Shown here one piece after another: positions 17,920-27,538 of a stretch of DNA of 64,000 nt. The stretch lies in the NCBI GenBank assembly GCA_963828185.1, contig CAWHDV010000019.1, positions 496,001 through 560,000 of the forward strand. The letters are read 5' to 3'. Position 1 is the first letter of the stretch; every line of letters begins with the position of its first letter. This stretch comes from Rhodoblastus sp963828185 (lineage in GTDB: Bacteria; Pseudomonadota; Alphaproteobacteria; Rhizobiales; Beijerinckiaceae). Both the position numbers and the translations under genes were made by a program. The notes below the pieces were generated by a model. The model was not told the DNA's origin, searched no databases, and saw nothing but the letters and a program-made list of their open reading frames with translations.

Positions 17920-18921
17920 ATGCCTCGATTGACCGAACAGGACCTGATCGCCCGTTATTTCGCGCCGCTCGCGGGTCCGGGCGGCCTTGGTCTCGTCGAC
18001 GACGCGGCGCTTCTGGCGCCGCCTCCCGGAACCGAAATCGTGCTGACCGCCGACGCGCTGGTCGCCGGCGTGCATTTCTTCGAGCAGGACCCGCCGGAAC
18101 AGGTCGCCGCCAAGGCCCTGGGCGTCAACCTTTCCGATCTCGCCGCCAAGGCGGCCGATCCGCTCGGCTTCCTTCTCACGCTCGCCCTGCCGCCGGAATT
18201 TACCGACGGCTGGCTGGAAAATTTCGCCCGGGGCCTCGGCGACATGGCGGCGGAATTCCATTGTCCGCTGCTCGGCGGCGACACCGTGGCGACTCCCGGA
18301 CCCCTGACCCTGTCGATCACCGCCATCGGCGCGGTCACGGCCGGGCGCATGGCGCGCCGCTCGACCGCCGCGCCGGGCGACACGCTCTATGTCTCGGGAA
18401 CGATCGGCGACGCGGCGCTCGGCCTGCTGCTGCGCGAAGCCGAACTGGCGAACGCCCCGGCGCCTCCCTGGGCTTCGGCCCTTTCGCAAGGCCAGCGGAG
18501 CACGCTGATTGGACGCTATCTGCGGCCAGAGCCGCGCCTCGCGCTCGTTCCCGCCTTGCGCGCGGCCAGCGCGGCAATGGACGTTTCCGACGGTTTGGTC
18601 GGCGATTTGCGCGCCCTGGCCCGGGCGAGCGGCGTCTCGCCGCAAGTCGATCTCGGCAAGGTTCCAATGTCCGGCGCCGCCAGCGCGGCCTTAGCCGTGG
18701 AACCGGCGCTTTTCGACCGCCTCCTGTGCGGCGGCGACGATTATGAAATCTTGTGCGCGGTCGCGCCGCAGCAGGTTGAACTTTTCGAGGCGCTGGCGGC
18801 GGCCGCGGGCGTCGCCGTCGCCACGATCGGCCTGGTCGACGCCGCCGGGGCGCCGGAATCCTTCTCCGCGACGGACGGGAAGCCGAAAAAATTCGAGCGC
18901 GATCGCTACAGCCATTTTTAG
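17920..18921 (+). CDS. thiL: thiamine-monophosphate kinase
   Basis: ThiL phosphorylates thiamine monophosphate to the active cofactor thiamine diphosphate. The 333-residue protein has the N-terminal GLGLVDDAALLAPP segment, the Mg/ATP region DALVAGVHFFEQDP, KALGVNLSDLAAKAADPLGF, DTVATPGPLT, and the C-terminal DVSDGLVGDLRALA and GGDDYEILCAV motifs. It ends the ribH-nusB-thiL block. A 228-bp gap with no evident gene separates it from hppA. Confidence 0.95.
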   Translation: MPRLTEQDLIARYFAPLAGPGGLGLVDDAALLAPPPGTEIVLTADALVAGVHFFEQDPPEQVAAKALGVNLSDLAAKAADPLGFLLTLALPPEFTDGWLENFARGLGDMAAEFHCPLLGGDTVATPGPLTLSITAIGAVTAGRMARRSTAAPGDTLYVSGTIGDAALGLLLREAELANAPAPPWASALSQGQRSTLIGRYLRPEPRLALVPALRAASAAMDVSDGLVGDLRALARASGVSPQVDLGKVPMSGAASAALAVEPALFDRLLCGGDDYEILCAVAPQQVELFEALAAAAGVAVATIGLVDAAGAPESFSATDGKPKKFERDRYSHF

Positions 18922-19149
18922 CATTGCTAAAAAGCGGCCCGTCACGCGTGCAAAAGGTGCGATTGCCGTCGAATGGCGCCAACTTTATGACGAGAACGTT
19001 CCGGCAAGGAGCGGATTGCGGGGCGGCGGCCTTTATGGAAGATTTGCGCCCGAAACCGTGGGGATTGATCCTGGACAATGCCGCTCGCGGTCAAATCGCG
19101 GACTTGTCCTGGGCCTTGAGAGCGTACGGTATAAAAAGGGACGGAAATA

Positions 19150-21292
19150 ATGGCTATTTGGCTCATCATATTGGGCGGGCTTCTCTCCATAGTCTATGGC
19201 GTCGTCACGGTCAAAAGCGTGATGGCGGCGGACGCGGGTTCGGCGCGCATGCAGGAAATCTCCGCGGCGGTCGCCGAAGGCGCCCAAGCCTATCTGAAGC
19301 GGCAATATCTCACCATCGGGATCGTCGGCGTGGTGATCTGCGTGGCGCTGGGCTTCCTGCTGGGGGGCAAGACCGCCATTGGCTTCCTGATCGGCGCGAT
19401 CCTGTCGGGCGCCGCCGGCTTCATCGGCATGAACGTGTCGGTCCGCGCCAATGTGCGCACCGCGCAGGCCGCGACGAAGTCGCTGGCGGGCGGCCTCGAC
19501 ATCGCCTTCAAGTCCGGCGCGGTCACCGGCCTGCTGGTCGCCGGTCTCGCCCTGCTCGGCGTTTCCGTCTATTTCTATATCCTGACCGGCCCAATGGGCC
19601 TCAGCCCCGACAATCGCGATGTGATCGACGCGCTGGTGGCCCTGGGCTTCGGCGCCTCGCTGATCTCGATCTTCGCGCGTCTCGGCGGCGGCATCTTCAC
19701 CAAGGGCGCCGACGTCGGCGCCGACCTCGTCGGCAAGGTCGAGGCGGGCATTCCCGAGGACGATCCGCGCAATCCGGCGACCATTGCCGACAATGTCGGT
19801 GACAATGTCGGCGACTGCGCCGGCATGGCGGCCGACCTGTTCGAGACCTATGCGGTGACGGTCGTGGCGACCATGGTGCTGGCGTCGATCTTCTTCGCCA
19901 AGGCGACGCCGGATGGGCTGATGCACGCCATGCTCTATCCGCTGGCGATCTGCGCCGTCTGCATCGTCACCTCGATCATCGGCGCGGGCTTCGTCAAGCT
20001 CGGCGCCAACAACTCGATCATGGGCGCGCTCTACAAGGGCCTGATCGTCACCGGCGGCCTTTCGGTGGTCGGCCTCGCCATCGCGACGCAATATCTCGGC
20101 TGGGGCTCGATCGGCGAGGTCGCCGGCCATGCGGTGACCGGCGCCAACCTGTTCCTGTGCGGCCTGGTCGGCCTCGCGGTGACCGGCGCCATCGTCTATA
20201 TCACCGAATATTACACCGGCACGGGCAAGCGCCCGGTCGTGTCCATCGCCCAGGCTTCGGTCACCGGGCACGGCACCAATGTCATCCAGGGTCTCGCGGT
20301 GTCGCTCGAAATCGACGGCGTTGCCGGCCCTGGTGATCATCGCCGGCATCATCGCCACCTACCAGCTCGCCGGCCTGTTCGGCACGGCGATCGCGGTGAC
20401 CACCATGCTCGGCCTCGCCGGCATGATCGTCGCCCTCGACGCCTTCGGCCCCGTCACCGACAATGCCGGCGGCATCGCCGAAATGGCGGGATTGCCCAAG
20501 GAAGTGCGCCAGTCCACCGACGCGCTCGACGCGGTCGGCAACACCACCAAGGCCGTGACCAAGGGCTACGCCATCGGTTCGGCCGGCCTCGGCGCGCTGG
20601 TGCTGTTCGCCGCCTATACCAACGACCTGAACTCGTTCATCGAGCAGGGCCTGCCGTACTTCAAGGACGTCGGCCACGTCGATTTCGACCTGTCCAACCC
20701 CTATGTCGTGGCGGGCCTGATCTTCGGCGGCCTGATCCCCTACCTGTTCGGCGGCATCGCCATGACGGCGGTGGGTCGCGCGGCGGGATCGGTGGTCGAG
20801 GAAGTGCGCCGGCAGTTCAAGGAAAAGCCCGGCATCATGGACGGTTCCGAGCGTCCCGACTACGGCCGCGCGGTCGACATGCTGACCAAGGCGGCGATCA
20901 AGGAAATGATCATCCCGTCGATGCTGCCCGTGCTTTCGCCGCTGGTCGTCTATTTCGGCGTCCTGCTGATTTCCGGCAGCAAGGCCTCGGCCTTCGCGGC
21001 GCTCGGCGCCTCGCTCCTCGGCGTGATCGTCAACGGCCTGTTCGTGGCCATTTCGATGACCTCGGGCGGCGGCGCCTGGGACAACGCCAAGAAGAGCTTT
21101 GAAGACGGCTTCGTCGACAAGGACGGCGTCACCCATCTCAAGGGCGGCGACGCGCACAAGGCGTCAGTCACCGGCGACACCGTCGGCGACCCCTACAAGG
21201 ACACCGCCGGTCCGGCGGTCAATCCGGCGATCAAGATCACCAACATCGTCGCGCTGCTGTTGCTCGCCATTCTGGCGCATCAGGGCATGTAA
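19150..21292 (+). CDS. hppA: K+-independent H+-translocating pyrophosphatase, frameshifted
   Basis: A membrane pump that couples pyrophosphate hydrolysis to proton transport. About 713 residues and some 15-16 membrane segments are predicted. Visible signatures include the DDPRNPATIADNVGDNVGD substrate loop, GPVTDNAGGIAEMA, and the C-terminal GGGAWDNAKK with GDTVGDPYKDTAGPA. Lysine in GNTTKA (not GNTTAA) marks the K+-independent class. The frame breaks at 20309-20311 (GAAATCG). Removing one A joins VSLE to STALPALVIIAG and gives a full-length gene. I read this as a sequence error in one gene, not two half genes. Confidence 0.92.
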
Positions 21293-21299
21293 GAATCCA

Positions 21300-21368
21300 G
21301 GCCGGGTGGAAAACCCGGCCTTCTCCCGGCAAAGCAAAACCCGCGAAAAGCTTTCCGCGGGTTTTTTT
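21300..21368 (+). terminator. double terminator after hppA
   Basis: A first hairpin has 8-bp arms (21300-21307 and 21313-21320). A second has perfect 10-bp arms (21336-21345 and 21356-21365) and runs into seven T residues. The second can also serve the convergent bamE gene. Confidence 0.88.
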
Positions 21369-21403
21369 CGTTCGCAAAAGGCGTCCCGGACGAAGGCGCC
21401 TGC

Positions 21404-21901
21404 TCAGAGCTGCATCTGGAATTTGCCGATCTGCTTCAACAGGGTCTGCAACATGCGGCTTTCACCGCCAGCGGTGACGGTGGTGTTTGACGAGAAGTCG
21501 ACCACCCTGCCGTCTTTCAGCCCGTAATTGGCGGTCCGCGTCACTTTCTTGTTCTTGTCGAAATAGACCGCGTAAATGCGGCGGTCCTCGATCGTTTGCG
21601 GCAGGAACGGCATGGCGCGCTCGGTTTTCTGGTTGATGTAGTACCAGGCGTCGCCGCCGACCGTCGATGTGGTCGTGGGGCTGCCGAGCACGATCAGCAC
21701 CTGTTCCGCCGCCCCGCCGACGCGCACCTGCGACAAGGTCTGGTCGTCGAAGACATAGCCCTGATGCACGATGCTATCCTGCATGACGCCACAGCCGGAA
21801 AGGGACGCCATGGCCAAGGTCGCGGCCAGGACGAGCATGCTTCCGCCGCCCGTGAGGCGCGGGGCTTTCCGTCGAAGGCGCGTTCTGGCGTTGGCCTGCA
21901 T
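21404..21901 (-). CDS. bamE: outer membrane assembly lipoprotein BamE
   Basis: BamE (SmpA/OmlA) is a small lipoprotein of the BAM complex that inserts beta-barrels into the outer membrane. The 165-residue product has a signal peptide ending in the lipobox LAMASLSGC, then the SmpA/OmlA core (VRVGGAAEQVLIVLGSPTTT, then DAWYYINQKTERAMPFLPQ). The start at 21901 has GGAGA about eight bases upstream; the longer frame to 21982 has no support. It is divergent from the CBP3-like gene, the usual alphaproteobacterial arrangement. Confidence 0.9.
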   Translation of the reverse strand: MQANARTRLRRKAPRLTGGGSMLVLAATLAMASLSGCGVMQDSIVHQGYVFDDQTLSQVRVGGAAEQVLIVLGSPTTTSTVGGDAWYYINQKTERAMPFLPQTIEDRRIYAVYFDKNKKVTRTANYGLKDGRVVDFSSNTTVTAGGESRMLQTLLKQIGKFQMQL

Positions 21902-22016
21902 TTGCAATTCTCCACTTACCCGGCAAGATTGTCCTTGCATCCCGCCGCGCACACGCCTAACCCCCGGCGAGAGCAAATGCAAGGCCGGCGCTGCTCAAGC
22001 GCGGGGAATAAATGTC

Positions 22017-22535
22017 ATGATTTTCGGCCTGTTCCGCAGAAAACCGCATGAACAAAAGGTCGCGCGCCTGCATGAGGCGATCGTGGCGCAATCGCGCCTG
22101 CCGGCCTTCTTCCTGCCTCCTTATGGCGCGCCCGACACGTTCGAGGGGCGGTTCGAAATCCTCACCCTGAACGCAGGGCTGGTGCTGAGCCGGTTAAGCC
22201 AGGCGCCGGCGCCTGGGCCCGAGATCGCACAGGCTTTGGCCGATGCGGTTTTCACGCATTTCGACGACGCGCTGCGCGAGATTGGCGTTTCCGATGTCGG
22301 CGTGCCGAAAAAGATGAAAAAGCTCGCGCGCGCCTTCATGGGTCGCGGCGGAGCCTATGCGCAAGCGATGGAGCAGGGCGATGCGGCGCTGGCCGCCGCC
22401 TTGGCGCGCAATGTGCTGGGCGGCGCCGGCGACGGTTCCGCCCTGGCCCGCTACACGCTCGCGGCGCGGAGCAAGCTCGACGATACGCCGCTCGATGTTC
22501 TCCTGGCCGGCGATGCGCCATTGCCGCAGCCGTGA
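22017..22535 (+). CDS. ubiquinol-cytochrome c chaperone (CBP3 family)
   Basis: A 172-residue protein of the Ubiq_cyt_C_chap family, related to mitochondrial CBP3, which helps cytochrome b synthesis and assembly of the bc1 complex. Family features: N-terminal MIFGLFRRKPHEQKVARLHEAIVAQSR, split here as MIFGLFRRKP with a following helix; DTFEGRFEILTLNAGLVL; and DDALREIGVSDVGVPKKMK. The ATG at 22017 is preceded by GGGGAATAA. It lies just upstream of the DUF177 gene as in other Hyphomicrobiales. Confidence 0.88.
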   Translation: MIFGLFRRKPHEQKVARLHEAIVAQSRLPAFFLPPYGAPDTFEGRFEILTLNAGLVLSRLSQAPAPGPEIAQALADAVFTHFDDALREIGVSDVGVPKKMKKLARAFMGRGGAYAQAMEQGDAALAAALARNVLGGAGDGSALARYTLAARSKLDDTPLDVLLAGDAPLPQP

Positions 22536-22598
22536 GCAGCGGTTGGCCGGAGGCGGGGAAAAGCCTATAAGGCGTCGTCTTGCGAAACGGGGAAAGCC

Positions 22599-23174
22599 AT
22601 GACTGAAGCGAGTTTTGCCGACGGACCATCGCCTTTTTCGCGGCCGATCGCCGTCGATTCCGTCGGCGAGGGCGGCCAGCGCCTGAAATACCGCGCGAGC
22701 GAAGCCGAATGCGCCGCGCTGGCGGAACAGGACGCGCTGGTGGCGCTGCGCGATCTTATTGTCGAAGCCGAGGTTTTTCGCCGCGGCCGCGAGCATCTGC
22801 TCGTCAGAGGACGCGTCACGGCTGTGGTCACCCAGGCTTGCGTCGTCACGCTGGAGCCGTTCGAAGCGAAGGTCGAGGAGACTTTCGAGATCGAATTTGC
22901 GCCGCGGGCGGAGGCCGAGGCGGCCTACGAGCGGGCGATGGCGGAAATAGAGGCGGCCAAGGACAAGGCGCAGGCGCTCGCCAACCAGAAAGATCCGCCC
23001 GACCCGATCATCGACGGCAAGATCGACCTTGGCGCGATCGCCGCCGAATTCCTGGCTCTCGGCCTTGATCCGCATCCCCGCAAACCCGGCGCGCGCTTCG
23101 ATGAGGTCGCTGACGGGGCGGAGGAGGAAAAGCCGTCGCCGTTCGCCGCGCTCGCGCAACTGAAAAAGGACTGA
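22599..23174 (+). CDS. DUF177/YceD-family protein
   Basis: A 191-residue member of the DUF177 (YceD) family, linked in many bacteria to ribosome or 23S rRNA metabolism and to the plsX-fabH cluster. The family core VRGRVTAVVTQACVVTLEPF lies in the middle. The C-terminal DPPDPIIDGKIDLGAIAAEF and LDPHPRKPGA motifs precede a Pro/Phe tail. It is followed after about 130 bases by plsX; the biochemical role is not established. Confidence 0.88.
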   Translation: MTEASFADGPSPFSRPIAVDSVGEGGQRLKYRASEAECAALAEQDALVALRDLIVEAEVFRRGREHLLVRGRVTAVVTQACVVTLEPFEAKVEETFEIEFAPRAEAEAAYERAMAEIEAAKDKAQALANQKDPPDPIIDGKIDLGAIAAEFLALGLDPHPRKPGARFDEVADGAEEEKPSPFAALAQLKKD

Positions 23175-23303
23175 GCGGGGGTTGCCAAGCGCGGCGCAAA
23201 AGCTATTGTCGCGCGCCGACCGGGGGACGGCGGGGCGCGGCGCCATAACCCGTCGAAAGACGGGCGTCTTTCGACGCCTTTTGGAATCGGAGTGAAGGCG
23301 GGG

Positions 23304-24386
23304 ATGGATAGACCTGTGCGGATTGCGCTGGACGCCATGGGGGGCGACTTCGGCCCGTCGGTCGTCGCGCCCGGCGCGGACCTTTTTCTTCAGCGCCAGC
23401 CCGACTCCAAATTCCTGATGTTCGGCGATCGCGAAAAAGTCGCGCCTCTGCTCGCCGCCCATCCGCGTCTCGCGGCCGCGACCGATTTCCGCCATACCGA
23501 CGTTTCGGTCGGCATGGCCGACAAGCCCAGCCAGGCTTTGCGCGCCGGGCGGCGCAATTCATCGATGTGGCTGGCGATCGAGGCCGTGCGCAACGGCGAG
23601 GCCGATTTCGCGGTTTCCGCGGGCAATACCGGCGCGCTGATGGCCATGTCAAAGATCTGCCTGCGCACGATGGCGCAGATCGACCGGCCCGCACTGGCGG
23701 CGATATGGCCCACCTTGCGCGGACGTTCGATCGTGCTCGACGTCGGCGCCGCCATCGGCGCGGACGCCCAGCATTATGTCGATCTCGCCATCATGGGCGC
23801 GGCCATGGCGCGCAGCCTGTTTGAGCTGGAGCGCCCGACGGTGGGCTTGCTCAATGTCGGCGTCGAGGAGGTCAAGGGCATCGAGGAAGTGAAGGCCGCC
23901 TCGCGCCTGCTCCAGGCCATTGATTTGCCGCTGCTCGACTATCACGGTTTCGTCGAGGGCGACGATATCGGGCGCGGCGTCGTCGATGTCGTGGTGACGG
24001 AAGGGTTTGCCGGCAATATTGCGCTGAAGACGGCGGAAGGCACGGCCAAGCAGTTCGCCGCCTATCTGCGGCAGGCCCTGTCCAGGAATTTCATGACGAA
24101 ACTGGGCGCCGTCATCGCCCGTCCGGCCTTCCGCGAGCTCAAGGCGAAACTGTCGCCGCCCGGCGGCGCGGTCTTCCTCGGTCTGGAAGGCGTGGTCATC
24201 AAGGGCCATGGCGGCATCGACGCCCACGGCTTTTCCGGCGCCATTGAAATTGGCCATGGCATGGTGCGCCATGGCCTGCTTGAAAAAATCCGCGACATGA
24301 TGAGCCTCGCCATCGACCATAGCGTCGCCGCGCAGGAGCAGGGCGAATCGCTGGCGGACGCCAAGCGGAAAGCCGACCCGGCATGA
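23304..24386 (+). CDS. plsX: phosphate acyltransferase PlsX
   Basis: PlsX makes acyl-phosphate from acyl-ACP for phospholipid synthesis. The 360-residue protein begins VRIALDAMGGDFGPSVVAPG and has SAGNTGALMAMSKICLRTM, GLLNVGVEEVKG, YHGFVEGDDIGRGVVDVVVT and LEGVVIKGHGG. A GTG at 23292 in the same frame is an alternative start; the ATG at 23304 gives the usual N terminus. It is paired with fabH 76 bases downstream. Confidence 0.95.
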   Translation: MDRPVRIALDAMGGDFGPSVVAPGADLFLQRQPDSKFLMFGDREKVAPLLAAHPRLAAATDFRHTDVSVGMADKPSQALRAGRRNSSMWLAIEAVRNGEADFAVSAGNTGALMAMSKICLRTMAQIDRPALAAIWPTLRGRSIVLDVGAAIGADAQHYVDLAIMGAAMARSLFELERPTVGLLNVGVEEVKGIEEVKAASRLLQAIDLPLLDYHGFVEGDDIGRGVVDVVVTEGFAGNIALKTAEGTAKQFAAYLRQALSRNFMTKLGAVIARPAFRELKAKLSPPGGAVFLGLEGVVIKGHGGIDAHGFSGAIEIGHGMVRHGLLEKIRDMMSLAIDHSVAAQEQGESLADAKRKADPA

Positions 24387-24462
24387 ACCGCACCATGCGA
24401 AACGCACGAAAAAAAGCCAAAGTGGACGCCAAAGAACAAAAAACGCCCAGGGGACGCCTTAA

Positions 24463-25452
24463 GTGACGCAACAAAACAAGCGCCTGCGCTCGGTCGTTAA
24501 AGGCGTCGGATCGGCTTTGCCTCGGCGTTGCGTCAGCAACCGCGAACTGGAAAAGCAGGTCGAGACATCCGACGAGTGGATCGTGCAGCGCACGGGCATA
24601 ACGCAACGCTATATCGCGGGTGAAGGCGAGACCACGGCCTCGCTCGGCGCCCAGGCGGCGCGAGCCGCCCTCGCCAAGGCGCATTGCAGGCCCGAGGACA
24701 TCGACCTTATCATCTGCGCGACTTCGACGCCCGATCTGACCTTTCCGGCTGTGGCCACGATGATCCAGCAGGAGCTTGGCGTCCTTGGGGGAGTCGCGTT
24801 CGACCTGCAGGCGGTCTGCGCCGGCTTCGTGTTCGCCGTGGCGACCGCCGACAAGTTTCTGACCTCCGGTTCGCACAAGCGCGCGCTGGTGATCGGCGCG
24901 GAGACCTTTTCGCGCATCCTCAACTGGCAGGACCGCACCACTTGCGTGCTGTTCGGCGACGGCGCCGGCGCCATGGTGCTCGAGGCCGAGGAAGCGGAAG
25001 CCGGCGACGGCGACCGCGGCGTGCTGACCAGCCAGTTGCGCTCGGATGGACGCCATCGTGCGAAATTGTACGTCGATGGCGGGCCCTCAACGACACAGAC
25101 CTCCGGCCACCTGCGCATGGAAGGCAAGGAAGTCTTCCGCTTCGCCGTCGGCCAGGTGACGGACGTGATGCGCGACGCCTTCGCGGCGACCGGGCTTTCG
25201 GCCGACGATCTCGACTGGTTCGTGCCGCACCAGGCCAATCGCCGGATCATCGACGCCTCCGCGCAGAAACTCGGCATCGCGCCGGAGAAGGTTGTCACGA
25301 CAGTGCAATTGCATGGAAACACCTCGGCGGCTTCGATTCCTCTGGCCTTGGCCGTCGCCTGCGAGGACGGCCGCATCAAGCGCGGCGATCTGGTGATGAT
25401 CGAGGCGATCGGCGGGGGATTTACTTGGGGCGCAGCCATCATAAGATGGTGA
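24463..25452 (+). CDS. fabH: 3-oxoacyl-ACP synthase III
   Basis: FabH starts fatty acid synthesis by condensing acetyl-CoA with malonyl-ACP. The 329-residue enzyme has the catalytic Cys in DLQAVCAGFVFAVATA, His in WFVPHQANRRIID and Asn in LHGNTSAASIPLAL, plus TSDEWIVQRTGI near the N terminus. It uses a GTG start with GGGGA nine bases upstream. The order plsX-fabH-ihfA-merR is the standard alphaproteobacterial cluster. Confidence 0.95.
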   Translation: MTQQNKRLRSVVKGVGSALPRRCVSNRELEKQVETSDEWIVQRTGITQRYIAGEGETTASLGAQAARAALAKAHCRPEDIDLIICATSTPDLTFPAVATMIQQELGVLGGVAFDLQAVCAGFVFAVATADKFLTSGSHKRALVIGAETFSRILNWQDRTTCVLFGDGAGAMVLEAEEAEAGDGDRGVLTSQLRSDGRHRAKLYVDGGPSTTQTSGHLRMEGKEVFRFAVGQVTDVMRDAFAATGLSADDLDWFVPHQANRRIIDASAQKLGIAPEKVVTTVQLHGNTSAASIPLALAVACEDGRIKRGDLVMIEAIGGGFTWGAAIIRW

Positions 25453-25660
25453 AGAACCTCGCGTTCGGTTCCACCGAATCGGTCGCCGGGGCGCGGTTGT
25501 GACGCGGAGCCAAAGGCCTCCGTAAAAGCCGCAAGGGTGGAGTTTGCGCTAAAATCCTGTGATTGCAGTATTATAAATAGCGGGCTGGGAACCGGACGAT
25601 GCCGGCGGTGGGCCAGGATTGGCTACAATTTGACCCGAATTTTTTTGCGAGGTTGGCGCA

Positions 25661-26038
25661 ATGACGACTGACAACATTGCCTCGAGACGGGCGGAAACTG
25701 TTCTTCCGCCGACCATGGACGACGAAGCCGGACACAAGCACACGGTGACGCGGTCGGATCTTTCGGAAGCCGTTTTTCGCCGGATCGGGCTGTCGCGCCT
25801 CGAATCAGCGCAGCTGGTCGAAATGGTGATCGGGGAGATCAGCGACGCCGTGTTGCGCGGCGAAAATGTGAAACTCTCCAGTTTTGGCACTTTCCTGCAA
25901 CGTTCGAAACGCGAGCGCATAGGGCGCAATCCGAAAACGGGCGTCGAGGCGACGATTACTCCGCGCAAGGTTCTGATTTTCAAGGCGTCCCACATCATGC
26001 GCGCGCGGGTCAACGGCGATCAGGCGCACGAAGCCTGA
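25661..26038 (+). CDS. ihfA: integration host factor alpha subunit
   Basis: IhfA pairs with IhfB to bend DNA at specific sites, aiding recombination and transcription. The 125-residue protein has the HU/IHF core from about residue 25 (VTRSDLSEAVFRRIGLSR), KLSSFGTFLQRSKRERIGRN and the minor-groove arm NPKTGVEATITPRKVLIFKA. The N-terminal extension of about 24 residues is longer than in E. coli but not rare in this group. Upstream lie about 200 bases without a gene. Confidence 0.94.
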   Translation: MTTDNIASRRAETVLPPTMDDEAGHKHTVTRSDLSEAVFRRIGLSRLESAQLVEMVIGEISDAVLRGENVKLSSFGTFLQRSKRERIGRNPKTGVEATITPRKVLIFKASHIMRARVNGDQAHEA

Positions 26039-26237
26039 TCTTTCCTCCCCATTTCCGTTTCTTGTGCGGCGCTGTCGTCAATGCGCCGCTATTTCAGGTC
26101 ATCCACAGCCTTCTTTGACGTCATGTCACAGAAGGCGCTGGACAAGTCGCTGTTTTAACGGAAAATCATCGCGGCAGTCCATCGTCGCCGCGTGAATGCC
26201 GCGAGAGGAAAGCTGCGAAGGATGACCGGAGCGCGCG

Positions 26238-26789
26238 ATGGAGAAAACGCAGGACGCCTTTCGCACCATAGGCGAGGTGGCGGAAGCTCTTGATCTTCAA
26301 CAACATGTCCTGCGTTTCTGGGAAACCAAGTTCATCCAGATCAGGCCGGTCAAACGCGCCGGCGGGCGCCGCTACTATCGACCGGACGACGTGCAGCTTG
26401 TCGCGGCGATTCGCGTCCTTCTTTATAGCGAGGGCTATACGATCAAGGGCGTGCAGCGCATCCTGAAGGAACAGGGCGCGCGCGCCGTGGTCGCCGCCTC
26501 GCTGGCTGGCGGGCGGGCGACGATCGCGCGGCCAGAGGGCGCGTTGAAGGCGCCTCCACCAGAGGTCCTCTCCGATCTGTTGCCGCCGCTCGACGCGGCG
26601 CCTTCAGCCGAGCATCGGCCTTCGCCAGCCGGGCTTTCTGCTTCGCGCGCAGATTCCGCGACATCGCCGCGGGGGGACGCCGCGGCGACGGTCACGATCT
26701 TGTCTCCGCAGGATCGCCACCGCATGGAAGCCATACTCGCCGAACTCAGCGAATGCGCCCGTCTGCTCGAGGACGCCAGGCGGAGATGA
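26238..26789 (+). CDS. MerR-family transcriptional regulator
   Basis: A 183-residue regulator with an N-terminal MerR winged helix (FRTIGEVAEALDLQQHVLRF, then ETKFIQIRPVKRAGGRRYYR). Its C-terminal half is Ala/Pro-rich and of low complexity, without the Cys residues of metal-sensing MerR proteins. This gene regularly follows ihfA in Hyphomicrobiales; its effector is unknown. It is followed by tRNA-Pro. Confidence 0.9.
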   Translation: MEKTQDAFRTIGEVAEALDLQQHVLRFWETKFIQIRPVKRAGGRRYYRPDDVQLVAAIRVLLYSEGYTIKGVQRILKEQGARAVVAASLAGGRATIARPEGALKAPPPEVLSDLLPPLDAAPSAEHRPSPAGLSASRADSATSPRGDAAATVTILSPQDRHRMEAILAELSECARLLEDARRR

Positions 26790-26878
26790 CCTTCTCCGGC
26801 GACGCCCCGTTTTCGCCATGTGGTTTTTTGCTGGACGCCGTTGCCAGCCCGTCAAGCCTTGTCTATAAGGCGGGCAGT

Positions 26879-26956
26879 CGGAGTGTAGCGCAGCCCGGTT
26901 AGCGCACTAGTCTGGGGGACTAGGGGTCGTGGGTTCGAATCCCGCCACTCCGACCA
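26879..26956 (+). tRNA. tRNA-Pro (anticodon GGG)
   Basis: A complete cloverleaf: acceptor arms CGGAGTG and CACTCCG, a D-arm, an anticodon stem CTAGT/ACTAG around the loop CTGGGGG (U33, anticodon GGG), a T-arm with GGTTCGAATCC, discriminator A and encoded CCA. Its 3' end is the attachment site of the element that follows; the gene is kept intact by the integration. Confidence 0.96.
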
Positions 26957-26959
26957 TTT
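26942..26959 (+). repeat. attL core of the integrated element
   Basis: The 18 bases CCGCCACTCCGACCATTT at the tRNA-Pro 3' end are repeated exactly at 35514-35531, beyond the integrase gene. The pair delimits an 8.57-kb element. Confidence 0.9.
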
Positions 26960-27011
26960 TTCCTAAATTCGTATTGATTTTACAATGAATTTTGACCTAT
27001 GGCAGTGAGCG

Positions 27012-27033
27012 GTCCCCCAGCCAGTCCCCCAGA
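27012..27033. repeat. left putative integrase arm site
   Basis: GTCCCCCAG-C-CAGTCCCCCAGA, itself two copies of GTCCCCCAG in tandem, lies 53 bases inside attL. It recurs with one mismatch at 35375-35396 inside attR, in the same orientation. This is the arrangement expected of arm-type binding sites of a tyrosine recombinase. Confidence 0.6.
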
Positions 27034-27145
27034 TTTCGCGATATTGAGGCGAACGCGGGCGGACATTGGCGGCCATTAAATCAACTCCAATGATTTGCGG
27101 ATTCGGTTTGGACGAATAGACCGCAACCCCTGTCGGAGAATGCCA

Positions 27146-27370
27146 TTACGAATTCTCTCGCGCCTGCCTCACCAGTTCTGAAGGCTCGACGTGCAGCGCG
27201 CCGGCGAGGCGTCCAAGAACGGTAATGCTCATCGACGCCTGTGCGCGTTCGATCTGACCGACGTAGCGGGCGCTCAAGGCGACACGCTCTGCGAGGTCTT
27301 CCTGTGTCCAGCCCTTTTCGTTGCGCAGTCGCCGAATGTTTGCCGCAACGGTTTCCTTCAGATCGCCCAT
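27146..27370 (-). CDS. XRE-family HTH regulator of the element
   Basis: A 74-residue protein that is essentially one HTH_3 domain: VAANIRRLRNEKGWTQEDLA, then RVALSARYVGQIERAQASMS and a last helix. It has no dimerisation or protease-sensing domain, so it is not a classical CI repressor. It sits at the tRNA end of the element, divergent from the lipoprotein gene, and could be the element's repressor or the regulator of its cargo. Confidence 0.8.
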   Translation of the reverse strand: MGDLKETVAANIRRLRNEKGWTQEDLAERVALSARYVGQIERAQASMSITVLGRLAGALHVEPSELVRQARENS

Positions 27371-27538
27371 CGCGGCATGGGGCCGTTGTCGGCAGGATCA
27401 TTCCAGGAACGATAATTCCTATTCGTCTTTCGCTAACTTAAGAATTTCGATATGGTCCAGGCAGAGCCGTTTCCGAGCCTTTCGACCGCCGCCATTTTTC
27501 CAGCCGATTGCCGTCATGCGATTTGAAACGGTGCCACG

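Noticed and set aside
19150..21292. Reading hppA as two separate genes
   Set aside because: The two halves join exactly with one base removed from an AAA run and give the usual 713-residue pump; no start or ribosome site precedes the second half.
27081..27401. A 106-residue alternative frame over the XRE gene
   Set aside because: It is out of frame with the clear HTH domain and has Arg-rich shadow composition.
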